Part shown: piece by piece, positions 35,466 to 44,517 of the stretch
Position numbering within the stretch: the stretch's first letter is position 1
Layout of the letters: each line of letters starts with the position of its first letter
Assembly: GCF_006517435.1 (NCBI RefSeq)
Contig: NZ_VHQG01000002.1
Location: 1,010,799 to 1,074,798, forward strand
Length of the DNA: 64,000 nt
Source of the DNA: Schumannella soli
GTDB taxonomy: Bacteria; Actinomycetota; Actinomycetes; Actinomycetales; Microbacteriaceae
Reading direction: 5' to 3'
The notes under the pieces: model-generated
Seen by the model: only the letters and a program-made list of their open reading frames with translations
Databases searched by the model: none
Told to the model about the DNA's origin: nothing
Program-made: the position numbers and the translations under genes

Positions 35466-36965
35466 TCAGCTCCAGCGCACCACCGGGGTGCCCGAGGTGA
35501 AGTCGACCAGCGGCGACTTCAGCGACGGCCCGAAGAGGATGCTGCAGGTGCCGGTCGCGGAGCCCTTCGTGCAGGTGGCCGTCGTGGTCACGCCGCCGAT
35601 GTAGCCGCCGCGCACGACCAGCGGCGTCGTCGATGAGGAGGTCTCCGGCTGCAGGTTCGCGAGCGCCGTCTGCGCATCGCCCGACAGGGTGCGGGTGATG
35701 GACCCCTCCTGCAGGATCGTGCCGTCGGACAGCGGGCTCTTGAGGTCGAGACCGCATCCCGCCGCGAAGTTCTTCGACGCGATGCAGGCGTCGACCGCCG
35801 TCGTCACCGCCGTGCGGAACGTCTCGACGCCGTCATCCGTCAACGACACCTTGACGTCGCGCAGGGTGTCATAGGTGTCGTCGCCCGCGGCGACCAGCTT
35901 CTCGCCGTTCTCGACCTGGAATCCCTTGACGTCGAGAGCCAGCGTGTAAGCACCGGGGAACAGCACCCAGGTGTCGCTCGAGGGCGCTTTCTGGCCGTTG
36001 ATCGTCACCGGCGCGCTCTTCAGCGAGCTCGGGTACAGCGCGACGGTGCCGCCGCTGATGGTGAAGGCGCCGTCGCTGTCGCGGGTGAGGCGGAACTCCT
36101 GGGTGACCGACTCGGATCCGATCGCGAACTTCGCCCGCACCTGCGGGAAGTACTTGCTGCCCGAGACGGTCGTGGTCGCCTTGCCGATCTTGGCGATCTT
36201 GTTCGACTCCTTGAGCACCGCGGAGGTGAGCAGAGTGTCGTCGTCGGGCTTCTCCAGGAAGGTCAGCGCCTTCTTCGCGTCGCCGGCACGCAGGGCGTCG
36301 AGATAGCCGGTCACCGTGGCGGCCGGATCGGCCGATGCGGGGCGGCTGGCGTTGATTCCGGCCGTGATGCCCACGACCGCGCCGATCACGAGGACGAGAG
36401 CGCCCGCGATGATGCCGATGACGGCGCCGGTTCCCAGCCGGCGCTTGCGCGGCGGAGGGGTGGGGACGCCGTACTGCGGTGCGCCGTACTGCTGACCGGA
36501 CTGCTGCGGAGCCGCGTACTGTTGCTGTGCGTACTGGGGCTGAGCAGGCTGCTGACCGTACTGCGGCTGACCGTTCTGCGGCTGACCGCCGTACTGCTGG
36601 GCGCCGTACTGCCCCGGCGTCGACTGGCCGTACTGCTGAGCGCCGGGCTGCGGGGAAACGCCGTACTGGGGAGCGCCGTAGTGAGGCTGCCCCGGCTGGG
36701 ACTGACCCGGCTGGTGCTGACCCGCCGGCGACGGCTCGCCGCCCTGGCGCTGACCGAAGCGCAACTGGGTCTCGTCCGCTTCGCCGTACTGCGGCGGCCC
36801 GGACTCCTGGGGCGGTGTCGGCGACTGGTACTGCGCATAGGGCGAGGGGCCGACCGTGCGCGGCGGGATCTGCGGTGCGCCATCGCCACCGCCCTCACGA
36901 CCTCCGGCAGCAGAAGCCAGCGGCGTCGAGCGGTCGGCGGGATCCTGATCACGAGGGTCGGTCAT
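35466..36965 (-). CDS. Single-pass membrane protein with PQYG-repeat cytoplasmic region
   Basis: 499 residues. Residues 1-175 are low-complexity, rich in Gln, Pro, Tyr and Gly, with many QYG and PQYG repeats. A basic PPPRKRR stretch leads into one membrane helix (AVIGIIAGALVLVIGAVVGI). The outer part (about 205-499) has DPAATVTGYLDALRAGDAKKA, like the stalk domains of secreted stress or lipoprotein-like proteins, and two Cys pairs (DACIASKNFAAGCG and TATCTKGSATGTCS). The architecture recalls actinobacterial membrane-anchored proteins with DUF4878-like domains. Function unknown. It lies convergently between imuA' and imuB and splits the mutasome. Confidence 0.75.
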   Translation of the reverse strand: MTDPRDQDPADRSTPLASAAGGREGGGDGAPQIPPRTVGPSPYAQYQSPTPPQESGPPQYGEADETQLRFGQRQGGEPSPAGQHQPGQSQPGQPHYGAPQYGVSPQPGAQQYGQSTPGQYGAQQYGGQPQNGQPQYGQQPAQPQYAQQQYAAPQQSGQQYGAPQYGVPTPPPRKRRLGTGAVIGIIAGALVLVIGAVVGITAGINASRPASADPAATVTGYLDALRAGDAKKALTFLEKPDDDTLLTSAVLKESNKIAKIGKATTTVSGSKYFPQVRAKFAIGSESVTQEFRLTRDSDGAFTISGGTVALYPSSLKSAPVTINGQKAPSSDTWVLFPGAYTLALDVKGFQVENGEKLVAAGDDTYDTLRDVKVSLTDDGVETFRTAVTTAVDACIASKNFAAGCGLDLKSPLSDGTILQEGSITRTLSGDAQTALANLQPETSSSTTPLVVRGGYIGGVTTTATCTKGSATGTCSILFGPSLKSPLVDFTSGTPVVRWS

Positions 36966-37056
36966 GTGTCCACCCTGGCACCTTTCTGCGAATCATGACG
37001 ACATCTCTCGCGCTCGGGTCGCGGGCCCACCTGCGGACGGCGGCATCGGCATCCGC

Positions 37057-37404
37057 TCAGCCGTCGAGAACGCAGAAGGCGTTGCCCTCGGGATCGCGCA
37101 GAACCGTGTAGTCGGCGTCGTCCTCGTATCGCCAGTCGTCGACGCGGGTCGCGCCGAGCGAGACCAGGCGCGCGATCTCCGCCTCGGCATCGTCGGGCTG
37201 GAGGTCGAGGTGATGGCGGCGCGGCTTCTCGGAGGTGGCGAGCTGCAGGGCGAATCGCGGGAGGGTCTCGCCGTCGCGCGGGACGAGCACGGTCCACTCG
37301 CCATCCGAGCCCGGCTTCACCTCGTAGTCGAGCGCGGCGGTCCAGAAGGCCACCGCTCTGCGCATGTCGGTGACGCCCCAGACGAAGGTTCTGATCTTCA
37401 GCAT
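37057..37404 (-). CDS. VOC-family (glyoxalase-like) protein
   Basis: 115 residues of the vicinal-oxygen-chelate fold: VWGVTDMRRAVAFWTAALDY at the start and YTVLRDPEGNAFCVLDG at the end. The metal-binding pattern is partial (His in RRHHLDLQ, Glu in DPEGN), so it could be an enzyme or a binding protein. ATG 37404 lies 98 bases from imuB on the other strand. Confidence 0.85.
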   Translation of the reverse strand: MLKIRTFVWGVTDMRRAVAFWTAALDYEVKPGSDGEWTVLVPRDGETLPRFALQLATSEKPRRHHLDLQPDDAEAEIARLVSLGATRVDDWRYEDDADYTVLRDPEGNAFCVLDG

Positions 37405-37468
37405 GGCCGCAGTCTGCACCGCACCGCGGACATCGAGGACGCCTCCCGGAGGCTGTGGAGAATCCGAG

Positions 37469-37497
37469 TTGACGCATTCGAATATGTGTTCGAATAT
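37469..37497 (+). promoter_or_regulatory. LexA-controlled promoter of imuB
   Basis: TTGACG (37469-37474), 17 bases, GAATAT (37492-37497), ATG 37503 five bases later. TCGAATATGTGTTCGA (37478-37493) is the SOS box with one change (T for C at the sixth base). The layout copies that of imuA'. Confidence 0.88.
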
Positions 37498-37502
37498 ATG
37501 GC

Positions 37503-39119
37503 ATGCGCTTCCGACCTGCCGGCTTTCTCGCCGAGCCCGACGCCGCCGACGACGGCGACCGGCTGCTCGTGCTCTGGGCACCCGACTGGCCGGTGATCGC
37601 GCACGCCCGCGCCGAGCGGCTCTCCGAGAGCGCACCCATCGCGCTGGTCGAACGCGGCGAGGTGCTGGCCTGCTCGCGCTCAGCCCGTGACGAGGGCGTG
37701 CGCCGCGGGCTGCGGCAGCGTGAGGCGCAGTCCCGATGCCCGGGGCTGACGGTTCTGCGCTACGACTCCTCCCTGGATGCGCGTGCCTACGAGCCGATCA
37801 TCACCGGGCTCGAGCAGCTGCTGCCGGCCGTGCACCCGATCCGCCCCGGCATGCTCGCCGTGGCGGCACGCGGACCTGCGCGTTTCTACGGCGGCGAGAA
37901 GGCGGCGGCCCTCGCGCTGCTCGGCGCGCTGCGCGAACTCGGGGTCGCCGACGGGCGGGCCGGGATCGCCGAGGGGCTGTTCGCGGCCACGCTCGCGGCG
38001 CGGGCGACGCGTCCCGGCCAGCCGACGCTCATCGTGCCGGAGGGCCGTTCGGCCGACTTCCTCGCGCCGCTGCCGGTGCGGCTGCTCGAGTCGCCGGAGC
38101 TGTCGGTGCTGCTCCCCCGGCTGGGCGTGCACGATCTGGGTTCCTTCGCCGCGCTGCGGCCGCACGACGTCGCGGCGCGTTTCGGCGCCGAGGGCGCGCG
38201 GCTGCACGTGCTCGCGCGCGGGCGCGATGCGCGAGCGGCGACGCCCCGTACGCCACCTCACGACGCGACGGCCGTGATCGACTTCGAGCCGGCGCTCGAC
38301 CGGGTCGACCAGGTCGCCTTCGCCGTGCGCACCGCCGCCGACGAGATCGTCACCACGCTGCTCGAGCAGAAGCTGGTGTGCACGGCGCTGCGGGTCGTGT
38401 TCGAGGGCGAGGAGGGCGAGCAGAGCGACCGGCTCTGGCTGCACCCCCGCTTCTTCCAGGCGACCGAGATCGTCGACCGGGTGCGCTGGCAGCTCAGCGG
38501 CGCGCTGCGCAGCGGCGAACGACGTCACGACCCGGATGCGGCGGGAGAGCTGCGCAGCGCCGTCGTGCGGGTGCGCATCGAGCCCGAGACCGTCGATGCG
38601 GCGGGCAGCCATGAGCGCGGACTGTTCGGCTCGGGGCCGGAGGAGGGCGTGCACTCCGGGCTGTCGCGGGTGCAGGGCCTGGTCGGGCATCGCGGCGTGC
38701 TGACCGCGACGCCGACAGGCGGCCGCTCCCCCGGCGAGCGGCAGACCCCGGTCGCCTGGGGCGACCGTGCGGTCGTGACCCGCGACCGCACCCGTCCCTG
38801 GCCCGGGCGGCTGCCCGACCCCGCGCCGGCGACCGTGTACGAGATGCCGCGCGAGCTGCGGGTGCAGGATGCGACGGGTCGCGAGGTGAGCGTCAGCGCA
38901 CGCGGGGTGATCAGCGCGCCGCCCGCTGCCCTGGTCGCTCCGGGCGGGGAACGGCTCGACGTGAGCTCGTGGGCCGGCCCCTGGCCGCTCGACGAACGCT
39001 GGTGGGATGCGCGCACCGCTCGCCGTGCGCATCGCTTCCAGATGGTGGACGGCACCGGCGGCGCCTGGCTGCTCGTGCTCGACGAGCGCGGCTGGTGGGC
39101 GGAGGGCCGCTATGACTGA
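37503..39119 (+). CDS. imuB: ImuB, inactive Y-family polymerase-like mutasome hub
   Basis: 538 residues. LLVLWAPDWPVIAHARAE opens the DinB-like fold. Where active polymerases have SIDE acidic residues, this one reads GPARFYGGEKAA, consistent with the catalytic loss known for ImuB. HhH and little-finger regions follow, and the C-terminal 170 residues (from RTRPWPGRLPDPAPAT) include the protein-interaction tail and the RWWD/GGAWLLVLD segment typical of ImuB. It joins the beta clamp, ImuA' and DnaE2. ATG 37503 sits at the predicted transcription start, so translation is probably leaderless. DnaE2 lies 0.8 kb downstream. Confidence 0.9.
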   Translation: MRFRPAGFLAEPDAADDGDRLLVLWAPDWPVIAHARAERLSESAPIALVERGEVLACSRSARDEGVRRGLRQREAQSRCPGLTVLRYDSSLDARAYEPIITGLEQLLPAVHPIRPGMLAVAARGPARFYGGEKAAALALLGALRELGVADGRAGIAEGLFAATLAARATRPGQPTLIVPEGRSADFLAPLPVRLLESPELSVLLPRLGVHDLGSFAALRPHDVAARFGAEGARLHVLARGRDARAATPRTPPHDATAVIDFEPALDRVDQVAFAVRTAADEIVTTLLEQKLVCTALRVVFEGEEGEQSDRLWLHPRFFQATEIVDRVRWQLSGALRSGERRHDPDAAGELRSAVVRVRIEPETVDAAGSHERGLFGSGPEEGVHSGLSRVQGLVGHRGVLTATPTGGRSPGERQTPVAWGDRAVVTRDRTRPWPGRLPDPAPATVYEMPRELRVQDATGREVSVSARGVISAPPAALVAPGGERLDVSSWAGPWPLDERWWDARTARRAHRFQMVDGTGGAWLLVLDERGWWAEGRYD

Positions 39120-39135
39120 GCGCGCGATCGCCCGA

Positions 39136-39807
39136 TCAGCCCAGCTCCCGGCGCAGGATCCAGCGCGTCCGGCCCCCGCTGTGCGCCGTCGTCTCGGCGA
39201 CCCGATGGAAGCCGTGCTGCTCGAAGAGGCGCACGGTTCCGACGTAGCCGGAGATCACATCCACCCGGCCGCTGACGCCGCCGTCGGCGTCGCCGTGTCC
39301 GGGCTCGGCGCCCCGACCGGATCCGCTCGGCGCACCGGCAGCGGGGTCGAGGTCGACGGGGTAGCCCTCGATCACCTCGGCCCCGTGCGCCGCAGCGTGC
39401 TCGACGGCCCCGTCGAGCAGCGTGTGCATGACCCCGTGCCCGCGGAACCCGGCTCTCACCACGAAGCACACGGCCACCCAGGCGTCGCGTTCGTCGACGA
39501 ACGGGATCGTGCGCGAGTTCATGAGTCGGCGATAGCTCGAGCGCGGCGCCACCGAGCACCAGCCCGCGACCTCGCCGTCGACATAGGCGAGCACACCCGG
39601 CCCGGGTTCGGTCGCGCACTCGGCGCGCATGTACTCCGGCCGCTCGGTGTTCGACAGGCGGGCGTCGCGGTAGCTCATGCACCAGCATCCGCCGCCACCC
39701 GGCTTCTTCACGCCGACGACCTCGGCGAAGTCGTCGAAGCGGTGCACGGCCGAGCGCACCGTCAGCTCGGGCTCATGGTCGGTGGGATACCGCGGTCGGC
39801 TCGCCAT
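39136..39807 (-). CDS. GNAT-family acetyltransferase
   Basis: 223 residues. PGVLAYVDGEVAGWCSVAPR, VAVCFVVRAGFRGHGVMHTLL (acetyl-CoA loop R/QxxGxG/A variant RGHGVM) and the C-terminal GYVGTVRLFEQHGFHRV are GNAT signs. A Cys-rich GGGGCWCMSYRDA near residue 40 is unusual and may bind metal; it occurs in some actinobacterial relatives. ATG 39807 is chosen; the open frame extends 24 residues further without a better start. It lies between imuB and dnaE2 on the opposite strand. Confidence 0.85.
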   Translation of the reverse strand: MASRPRYPTDHEPELTVRSAVHRFDDFAEVVGVKKPGGGGCWCMSYRDARLSNTERPEYMRAECATEPGPGVLAYVDGEVAGWCSVAPRSSYRRLMNSRTIPFVDERDAWVAVCFVVRAGFRGHGVMHTLLDGAVEHAAAHGAEVIEGYPVDLDPAAGAPSGSGRGAEPGHGDADGGVSGRVDVISGYVGTVRLFEQHGFHRVAETTAHSGGRTRWILRRELG

Positions 39808-39878
39808 GGCCGGAGCGTAGACCGCGCCGCCGACAGTCGAACGGGGTCCACCGCCAGTCGAGCGGGATACGTCGCCCA

Positions 39879-39892
39879 TCGAGCAGGTTCGA
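39879..39892 (+). promoter_or_regulatory. Degenerate SOS-like site before dnaE2
   Basis: TCGAGC-AG-GTTCGA has both half-sites of the LexA box, but with a two-base instead of a four-base spacer and one change. A lone TCGAAC lies at 39837. No clean box as in imuA' and imuB is present, so LexA control of dnaE2 is uncertain. Confidence 0.35.
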
Positions 39893-39911
39893 CCGACGGG
39901 GAGGTGCGCTG

Positions 39912-42900
39912 ATGGGCTGGAGCAATCCCCCGATCCCCTGGTCGGAGTTCGAGCGCGCCCTGTCGGACGTGCGGCGCCCCGCCGAGCAGCCGGCCGATGT
40001 CGACGGCGGCGACAGTCCGGCCTGGGGTCCGAAGCGGCCGCGCTACCGCGTGCCCGAGACGGTCGTGCGCGCCGAGGATCCGTTGCCCTACGCCGAGCTG
40101 CACGCGCACTCGAGCTACAGCTTCCTCGACGGCGCGTCCGGCCCCGAGGAGCTGCTCGAGGAGGCGGAGAGGCTCGGCCTGCACGCGCTCGCGCTCACCG
40201 ATCACGACGGCTTCTACGGCGTCGCCCGCTTCGCTGAGGCGGCCGAGCCGAAGCAGATCCAGACCAGGACGGTGTTCGGCGCCGAGCTCTCGCTCGGGCT
40301 CTCCGGCCCGCAGAACGGCGAGGCCGACCCCGAGGGCAGCCACCTGCTCGTGCTCGCTCGCCGGGAGGAGGGCTACCACCGGCTCTCCTCCGCGATCACC
40401 GCCGCGCAGCTCGCCGGCGGCGAGAAGGGACGGCCGATCTACGATCTCGACGACCTCGCCCGACGGGCCGGAGGGCACTGGATCGTGCTGACCGGATGCC
40501 GCAAGGGCGCCGTGCGGCAGGCGCTCGAACGCGAGCTGCCGACCGCACGGGTGCAGGAGCAGCGGGGCGCCGACTTCGCCTTCCCCGAGACCGTGGGCGA
40601 GCTCGACCGTCTCGTCGCGCTGTTCGGGTCGCAGAACGTGGTGGTCGAGATCTTCGATCACGGCGAACCGCTCGACAGCGAACGCAACGACGTGCTCGCG
40701 GCGCTCGCCGCACTGCGCGGGCTGCGGCTCGTCGCGACCGGCAACGTGCACTACGCCACCCCCGACCGACACCAGCTGGCCACCGCGGTCGCCGCCGTGC
40801 GCGCGCAACGCAGCCTCGACGAGCTCGAGGGCTGGCTGCCGCCCTCGGGCGCGGCGCACCTGCGCAGCGGCCGCGAGATGCGCGCCCGCTTCTTCCGCTA
40901 CCCCGGTGCCGTCGAACGCACGGTCGAGGTGGCCGACGAGCTCGCCTTCGAACTGCGCAGCGCCAAGCCCAAGCTGCCGACCCAGCCGGTACCCGAGGGC
41001 TTCACGCCGATGTCGTGGCTGCGCAAGCTCGTCTGGGATGCGGTGCCGACCGTCTACCCCGACGCCGACGACGCCGTGCGCGACCGCATCGAGCGCGAGC
41101 TCGCCGTCATCGAGATGAAGGACTTCCCCGGCTACTTCCTCATCGTGCACGAGATCGTCGCCTTCGCTCGCGGCGAGGGGATCCTCTGCCAGGGCCGCGG
41201 CTCGGCCGCCAACTCCGCGGTCTGCTACCTGCTGAACATCACCGCCGTCGACGCGATCTTCTACAAGCTCCCCTTCGAGCGCTTCCTCTCCAGCCTGCGC
41301 GACGAGGAGCCCGACATCGACGTCGACTTCGACTCCGACCGGCGCGAGGAGGTCATCCAGCACGTCTTCGAGACCTACGGGCGCGACCGGGCGGCGCAGG
41401 TCGCCAACGTCATCCAGTACCGGCCCAAGAACGCCGTGCGCGACATGGCGAAAGCCCTCGGGCACTCCCCCGGCCAGCAGGATGCCTGGTCGAAGCAGGT
41501 CGAACGCTGGGGCGCGCAGCTCACGAGCGACGAGGGCAACGACATCCCGCAGCCGGTGATCGACCTCGCCACGCAGCTGCTGAAGTTCCCGCGCCACCTC
41601 GGCATCCACTCCGGCGGCATGGTGCTGACCGAGCGACCCGTCGGCGAGGTCGTGCCGATCGAGCACGCCCGCATGGAGAAGCGCACCGTCGTGCAGTGGG
41701 ACAAAGACGACTGCGCCTGGATGGGCCTGGTCAAGTTCGACCTGCTCGGCCTCGGCATGCTGGCGGCGCTGCAGCACTGCTTCGACCTCATCCGCGCCGC
41801 CACCGGGGAGGACTGGAGCCTGCAGACCCTGCCGAAGGAGGAGCCAGGGGTCTACGACATGCTCTGCCGAGCCGACTCCATCGGAGTGTTCCAGGTCGAG
41901 TCGCGGGCGCAGATGGGTCTGCTGCCGCGCCTGCAGCCGCGACGCTTCTACGACCTCGTCGTGCAGATCGCGCTCGTGCGGCCCGGTCCGATCCAGGGCG
42001 GCGCCGTGCATCCCTTCGTGCGCCGCAAACTCGGGCAGGAGCCGATCAGCTACCTGCACCCGAAGCTCGTCGAGCCGCTCGAGCGCACGCTCGGGGTTCC
42101 GGTGTTCCAGGAGCAGCTCATGCAGATGGCCGTCGCGGTCGGCGGATGCACCGGCGAGGACGCCGACAAGCTGCGGCGGGCGATGGGATCCAAGCGCGGG
42201 CTCGAGAAGATCGACTCGCTCAAGGCGAAGCTGTACGAGGGCATGGCCGAGAACGGGCTCGTCGGCGAGATCGCCGACGACATCTACGGCAAGATCCAGG
42301 CCTTCGCGAACTTCGGCTTCGCCGAGAGCCACAGCCTCAGCTTCGCCCTGCTCGTCTACGCCTCGTCGTGGATCAAGCTCCACTACCCGGCGGCCTTCCT
42401 GGCCGGGCTGCTGCGCTCGCAGCCGATGGGCTTCTACTCGGCGTCGTCGCTCACCGCCGACGCCCGACGGCACGGGGTCACGGTGCGCCGGCCCGACCTG
42501 CAGCGCTCCGGCTGGCAGGCGGAGGTCGAGCCGCTCGACGAGTCCGCGCCGATCGCGCCCGGGGGCGGCGGTGCGCAACCGCAGCCGGTCAGCGGGCGCG
42601 CGAGCTGCGCCGACCACGTGCAGCCGCTCGTCGAAGCGTTCGACGCGGCCGCGCCGAACGAGGATGCCGCCCACCGCCGCGACGACCACCTCGCGGTACG
42701 GCTCGGACTGGCCTCCGTGACGCGGATCGGCGACGCCGTCGCGAAGCGGATCGTCGCCGAGCGCGAACGCGCGGGCGCCTACCGCGACATGGAGGATCTG
42801 GTGCGCCGCACCGGGCTCACCACGCCGCAGCTCGAGGCGCTCGCCTCCGCCGGCGCCCTCGAGTGCTTCGGACTGAGCCGACGCTCGGCGCTCTGGCGAG

Positions 42901-43394
42901 CAGGGAGCGCCGCCCAGGATCGGGCCGAGTTCCTGCCCGACACGGTCGTGACCGTGCAGCCGCCCCTGTTCCCCGATCCGACCGCCTTCGAGACGCTCGC
43001 CGCCGACCTCTGGGCGACCGGAGTCAGCGTCGACGACCACCCGCTGCGGCATCTGAGAGCACGGCTCGACGAGCGGAGAGTGCTCACCTCCGCCGGCCTG
43101 CGCACGGGTGAGAGCGGGCGGCGCATCGAGGTCGCCGGGGTGGTCACCCACCGGCAGCGGCCCGCGACCGCGAGCGGCATCACCTTCCTCAACCTCGAAG
43201 ACGAGACCGGGCTGACCAACGTGATCGTCTCGATGGGCGTGTGGGGGCGCTTCCGACGGGTCGTGCGCGACTCCCCCGCGCTCATCGTGCGCGGCATGCT
43301 CGAACGCAGCAGCGAAGGAGTCACGAACGTGCTCGCCGACCACATCGAGCCGCTGCGGCTCGACGTCAAGCACCGCAGTCGCGACTTCCAGTGA
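39912..43394 (+). CDS. dnaE2: Error-prone DNA polymerase DnaE2
   Basis: 1160 residues, C-family polymerase. PHP domain from YAELHAHSSYSFLDGASG (about 57); palm with the catalytic PDIDVDFD (about 466); GRAGRRG-type finger regions; FANFGFAESHSLSFALLVY in the thumb; C-terminal OB fold (RRIEVAGVVTHRQRPATA). DnaE2 lacks proofreading partners and extends lesions in the ImuA'/ImuB/DnaE2 complex. GAGGTG precedes ATG 39912. A long open frame on the opposite strand is its shadow. Because the GNAT gene is divergent, it needs its own promoter. Confidence 0.95.
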   Translation: MGWSNPPIPWSEFERALSDVRRPAEQPADVDGGDSPAWGPKRPRYRVPETVVRAEDPLPYAELHAHSSYSFLDGASGPEELLEEAERLGLHALALTDHDGFYGVARFAEAAEPKQIQTRTVFGAELSLGLSGPQNGEADPEGSHLLVLARREEGYHRLSSAITAAQLAGGEKGRPIYDLDDLARRAGGHWIVLTGCRKGAVRQALERELPTARVQEQRGADFAFPETVGELDRLVALFGSQNVVVEIFDHGEPLDSERNDVLAALAALRGLRLVATGNVHYATPDRHQLATAVAAVRAQRSLDELEGWLPPSGAAHLRSGREMRARFFRYPGAVERTVEVADELAFELRSAKPKLPTQPVPEGFTPMSWLRKLVWDAVPTVYPDADDAVRDRIERELAVIEMKDFPGYFLIVHEIVAFARGEGILCQGRGSAANSAVCYLLNITAVDAIFYKLPFERFLSSLRDEEPDIDVDFDSDRREEVIQHVFETYGRDRAAQVANVIQYRPKNAVRDMAKALGHSPGQQDAWSKQVERWGAQLTSDEGNDIPQPVIDLATQLLKFPRHLGIHSGGMVLTERPVGEVVPIEHARMEKRTVVQWDKDDCAWMGLVKFDLLGLGMLAALQHCFDLIRAATGEDWSLQTLPKEEPGVYDMLCRADSIGVFQVESRAQMGLLPRLQPRRFYDLVVQIALVRPGPIQGGAVHPFVRRKLGQEPISYLHPKLVEPLERTLGVPVFQEQLMQMAVAVGGCTGEDADKLRRAMGSKRGLEKIDSLKAKLYEGMAENGLVGEIADDIYGKIQAFANFGFAESHSLSFALLVYASSWIKLHYPAAFLAGLLRSQPMGFYSASSLTADARRHGVTVRRPDLQRSGWQAEVEPLDESAPIAPGGGGAQPQPVSGRASCADHVQPLVEAFDAAAPNEDAAHRRDDHLAVRLGLASVTRIGDAVAKRIVAERERAGAYRDMEDLVRRTGLTTPQLEALASAGALECFGLSRRSALWRAGSAAQDRAEFLPDTVVTVQPPLFPDPTAFETLAADLWATGVSVDDHPLRHLRARLDERRVLTSAGLRTGESGRRIEVAGVVTHRQRPATASGITFLNLEDETGLTNVIVSMGVWGRFRRVVRDSPALIVRGMLERSSEGVTNVLADHIEPLRLDVKHRSRDFQ

Positions 43395-43440
43395 GCCGAG
43401 CGCTTCGGGACCAGACAGGGGGCGCAACCGCGCGGCGCGG

Positions 43441-43470
43441 CGCTGCGCGGCGCTGCGCGGCGCTGCGCGG
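43441..43470. repeat. Three tandem copies of a 10-bp unit after dnaE2
   Basis: CGCTGCGCGG three times, preceded by similar CGCGGCGCGG. Between dnaE2 and the HAD gene; could fold into GC hairpins, possibly acting as terminator. Confidence 0.6.
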
Positions 43471-43529
43471 CGACGTCGATGCTGGAGCAAGCGGTCGGGC
43501 ACGTTCCGCGCAGATGGAAGGATCGACGG

Positions 43530-44369
43530 GTGAGTGAGACTCCCCGCCTCGGCCTGCTGCTCGACGTCGACGGCCCCATCGCCAGCCCCATCACGCGCAC
43601 CGTCGCCATCCCCAGCATCGCCGACGACCTCGTCGCGATCGCGAACGCCGGCAACCCGGTCGTGTTCAACACCGGGCGGTCGGATGCCTTCATCCGCGAT
43701 GTGGTCATCCCCGCGCTCGTCGACGCCGGCCTCGACGCATCGGCCCCCGTGCACGCGATCTGCGAGAAGGGCGGCAGCTGGTTCTCGCTCGACCCCGCCG
43801 CGGCCGACCTCACCGGCACCGTGCAGACCGATCCGCGCCTGCAGACCCCCGCCGCATTCGGCGACTTCGTCCGCACCGTCGTCGCCGAGCGCTACAGCGA
43901 CCTCATGTTCTTCGACGAGACCAAGCTGACGATGATCTCCGTCGAGCAGAACGTCGGCAGCGACGACGCCGCCTACCGGGAGGCGCAGGCGCGCTTCGAT
44001 GCCGAGGCGCTCGCCTGCATGGAGCAGCACGGCCTCACCGCCGACTTCCGCATCGACCCCACGATCATCTCCACCGACATCGAGCATCGCGACACCGGCA
44101 AAGACCTCGGCGCGCGCCGCGCCCTCGAGCTGATCAGCGCCCGCGGACCGCTGCCGCGCCGCTGGTACACCGCCGGCGACTCGCGCAGCGACTACGCCAT
44201 GGCCGACGCGCTGCACGAACTCGGCTACGACGTCGAGCACCTCGACGTGCGCCCGCTCGACGGCGTGCCCGCCACCCCCTACCCGGTGCTGCGCGCCGCC
44301 GACGACGCCGTCATCCACGACGCGGCGACGGCGGGATTCCTGTCGACTTGGCGCGCTGCCGCCCGCTGA
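43530..44369 (+). CDS. HAD-superfamily hydrolase (trehalose/sucrose-phosphatase-like)
   Basis: 279 residues. Motif I LLLDVDGPIASP (8-19) with both Asp; motif II Thr in VFNTGRSDAF; motif III Lys near RDTGKDLGARRALELI; motif IV WYTAGDSRSDYAMADAL with catalytic Asp residues. This is the Cof-type C2-cap architecture. The substrate is not assignable. GTG 43530 is chosen because AAGGAT ends six bases before it, another leaderless layout. Confidence 0.85.
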   Translation: MSETPRLGLLLDVDGPIASPITRTVAIPSIADDLVAIANAGNPVVFNTGRSDAFIRDVVIPALVDAGLDASAPVHAICEKGGSWFSLDPAAADLTGTVQTDPRLQTPAAFGDFVRTVVAERYSDLMFFDETKLTMISVEQNVGSDDAAYREAQARFDAEALACMEQHGLTADFRIDPTIISTDIEHRDTGKDLGARRALELISARGPLPRRWYTAGDSRSDYAMADALHELGYDVEHLDVRPLDGVPATPYPVLRAADDAVIHDAATAGFLSTWRAAAR

Positions 44370-44517
44370 TCGCGCTACGCACCGAGACACCCGCGGCAGC
44401 ACGAGGAGACGCAGTCCGCGCTAGCGCGCCCGACAAAACCACGTCATCGCACCGACACCGCACGCCACGAGCGCTGTCCACTGATCCAGTCGACCCCTCG
44501 GGCCCGTCCGGGCAGGA

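Noticed and set aside
39762-44402. A 1546-codon open frame on the minus strand opposite dnaE2
   Set aside because: It is a shadow of a GC-rich gene: composition is Arg/Glu/Val/Leu biased with no family motif, and the plus strand encodes complete DnaE2.
44418-44427. GCGCTAGCGC palindrome between genes
   Set aside because: Ten bases only, no promoter or gene layout around it.
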